Origin: Acidaminococcus sp.
GTDB lineage: Bacteria > Bacillota > Negativicutes > Acidaminococcales > Acidaminococcaceae
Assembly: GCA_022482815.1 (NCBI GenBank)
Contig: JAKVOM010000001.1
Span: 2,934,946-2,998,945 of the forward strand
DNA: 64,000 bases
Direction: 5' to 3'
The number at the start of each line of letters is the position of its first letter. Positions within the stretch are counted from its first letter, which is position 1. The notes beneath the pieces are model-generated. The model saw only the letters and a program-made list of their open reading frames with translations. It was not told the DNA's origin and did not search any database. Shown here in pieces: positions 62,970 through 64,000 of the stretch. Both the position numbers and the translations under genes were made by a program.

Positions 62970-63007
62970 GGGCACCGTCTGTTATTCCGTGGGCGGTGCC
63001 CTTTTTA
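62970..63007 (+). terminator. Terminator after the DUF1275 gene
   Basis: GGGCACCG / CGGTGCCC stem followed by TTTTTAG. Confidence 0.9.
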
Positions 63008-63009
63008 GT

Positions 63010-63245
63010 TAAAAGAAGTGGTTAGATGTTAGTGTCTAGTGGGTAGTACACCCGTGCAGGCAGGTTGTTTGGGCAAAGCCCAAGGCAGATAGCAGATGGC
63101 AGTTAGCAGATAGCTGCAGTTGGCATAAAAGCGCTTTTAGCCGCTAACCTTAATGCAGAACACATTTTTTTATAATTTCAGAGCCAAATTGCTGCAGCAA
63201 TTTGGCCTCCACAGGCGGACGGCGAGCTACGGGCGGTCGGCGGCT
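63010..63245 (+). repeat. Intergenic mosaic repeat block 15
   Basis: AGTGGGTAGTACACCCGTGCAGGCAG, CAGATAGCAGATGGCAGTTAGC, and AAATTGCTGCAGCAATTTGGCC with TCCACAGGCGGACGGCG. No gene. Confidence 0.75.
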
Positions 63246-63269
63246 TTCAAGGTAGGTGTGAGGCAATTT

Positions 63270-63365
63270 TTCGTACGAAAAGAAGCGCCGACAAAACTAC
63301 CTTATTCAGGTTAGCGTTTTATCAGCGCAACAGCTACATTATTTGGCCTTACTTTTATTTTCGTC
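63270..63365 (-). repeat. Duplicated gene-end/terminator segment, distal copy
   Basis: About 90 bp closely matching 63755-63853, which holds the end and terminator of the minus-strand gene at the window edge. The copy keeps GCGCCGACAAAAC / GTTTTATCAGCGC and GGCCTTACTTTTATTTTCGTC. It looks like the leftover 3' end of a duplicated gene. Confidence 0.6.
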
Positions 63366-63399
63366 TCGAGTGTAAGTCAAGCTTTTGTCAACAACGAGA

Positions 63400-63485
63400 G
63401 ATCAGCGCAGATGCGTGAAGATGGCACGTTGAATTAGTCATCGGTTCCCTTATATCTGCGCCCATCTTCTGTGCCGTCCATAAAA
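63400..63485 (-). ncRNA. Possible fragment of the structured element (minus strand)
   Basis: The minus strand reads ATGGACGGCACAGAAGATG, like the 5' part of copy C (ATGAACGGCACAGAAGATA), followed by GCGCAGAT / ATCTGCGC and GGCAC / GTGCC pairings. The conserved apical core is missing. Low confidence. Confidence 0.35.
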
Positions 63486-63639
63486 AGATGTTGTGAGATG
63501 GAGTGAAGTGTGATGAATGTTACCTGAGAAAAAAATAACGCCGCTTTTGGCGGCTGTTTGTAATACATTAACACTTTATGAGAATTTTGCGTCTAATTGC
63601 AGTAAGCGAATAATATTACCTGCCATTTCCATTGTCGAT

Positions 63640-63750
63640 TTTGTGGATTGCTGCAAGACGGGTTCAAGCACAAGGAAGAAAGGATTGCAGCCAGGAGGCG
63701 TACGGTTTTGGGTACGTCGACTGGATTGCAATTCTTTCTGACACAGTGAT
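63640..63750 (+). ncRNA. Structured RNA-like element, copy D (truncated)
   Basis: GATTGCTGCAAGACGGGTTC matches the 5' part of copy A. P3 GAAAGGATTGCA (63678-63689) / TGCAATTCTTTC (63727-63738) with apical CCAG / CTGG and GCGTAC / GTACGTC retains the fold, then TGACACAG. The P1/P2 3' strands and the usual terminal hairpin are absent; a different terminator follows directly. Confidence 0.55.
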
Positions 63751-63760
63751 TACGAAAAGA

Positions 63761-63805
63761 ATCGCCGACAAAACAACCTAGTTCAAGTTAGTGTTTTGTC
63801 GGCGC
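63761..63805 (-). terminator. Terminator of the partial gene at the window end
   Basis: On the minus strand GCCGACAAAACACTAAC pairs with GTTGTTTTGTCGGC, followed by GATTCTTTTCG, starting about 10 bp after the stop. Confidence 0.75.
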
Positions 63806-63815
63806 AATAGTTACA

Positions 63816-64000
63816 TTATCTAGCCTTACTTTTGTTTATTTTCGTCTGCTTGACGGCATCCTCCCAAAGGCTCTTTCCCACAGTCTCTTTTACCAAATCC
63901 TTGGCATATTGGACAAGGGTCTTGGACCAGGGTGTCCGCAGATATTTCGTATCGAGGGCTGTCGGAGAAATGCGCCAGCGGTCAAGGGCGTCGGCGTCCT
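63816..64000 (-). CDS. C-terminal end of an unidentified protein (continues beyond window)
   Basis: 61 codons before a TAA at 63816-63818. The peptide contains LDRWRISPTALDTKYLRTPW and ends SLWEDAVKQTKINKSKAR. Coding character is supported by the frame staying open to the window edge and a terminator just after the stop. The family is not recognised from this piece; a 90-bp duplication of its 3' end lies at 63270. Confidence 0.6.
   Translation of the reverse strand, partial: DADALDRWRISPTALDTKYLRTPWSKTLVQYAKDLVKETVGKSLWEDAVKQTKINKSKAR

Noticed and set aside
63517-63741. 74-codon plus-strand frame
   Set aside because: It overlaps truncated element D, has no RBS and no coding features.

Overview
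The window looks like a chromosomal segment of a strictly anaerobic, butyrate/acyl-CoA-metabolising Firmicute, most likely a gut or rumen member of the Negativicutes (Acidaminococcus/Megasphaera-like). The evidence is an acyl-CoA dehydrogenase fused to ETF-alpha and rubredoxin modules next to a flavodiiron protein, a second butyryl-CoA-type dehydrogenase, ATP-dependent PEP carboxykinase, a long-form glutamine synthetase and a GlgC/GlgD-type glycogen operon. The genus is inferred, not proven. No tRNA, rRNA or CRISPR array was seen.

Layout. 1-2.7 kb: dehydrogenase fusion (5' end outside the window) and flavodiiron protein. 3.15-4.61 kb: an intact ISL3-family IS with 12-bp inverted ends and an 8-bp target duplication, inserted at the edge of a structured RNA-like element. 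4.8-18.7 kb: glycogen operon on the minus strand, glgC-glgD-glgP-glgB-glgA-(GH13+GH77 fusion)-C69 dipeptidase. 19.4-23.8 kb: iron alcohol dehydrogenase, UDP-glucose dehydrogenase and a WbaP-like priming sugar transferase. 24.1-27.9 kb: DUF2939 protein and the tRNA t6A operon tsaE-tsaB-rimI-tsaD. 28.3-34.8 kb: pckA, acyl-CoA dehydrogenase, thioesterase, 3D-domain cell-wall protein, glutamine synthetase. 35.6-38.2 kb: DUF3870, class A beta-lactamase-like protein and two tandem Lys/Pro-rich secreted proteins. 38.6-41.1 kb: DUF819 transporter and dipeptide epimerase behind a promoter, a 26-codon leader ORF and an overlapping terminator. 41.7-46 kb: AEC transporter, secreted serine hydrolase, SH3-like secreted protein. 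46.1-49 kb: two paralogous unknown proteins, one with a PD-(D/E)XK nuclease tail. 49-52 kb: hydrolase and an IS110 element with a bridge-RNA-like leader. 52.6-55.7 kb: three tandem paralogous repeat-type proteins. 55.8-58 kb: queF-queC-queD-queE. 58.6-63 kb: cation/proton antiporter, LysR regulator, DUF1275 membrane protein. The window ends inside a minus-strand gene.

Two non-coding systems stand out. First, a structured element of about 220 nt occurs in three nearly complete copies (4618, 44559, 60790) and one truncated copy (63640). Its stems co-vary between copies, its core is conserved, and each copy abuts the terminator of a gene running towards it. Second, most intergenic gaps from about 2.7 kb onward are built from the same few mosaic repeat modules, sometimes hundreds of bases long. 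The strongest protein-level novelty is the 46.1-49 kb pair, a candidate modified-base-dependent restriction system.
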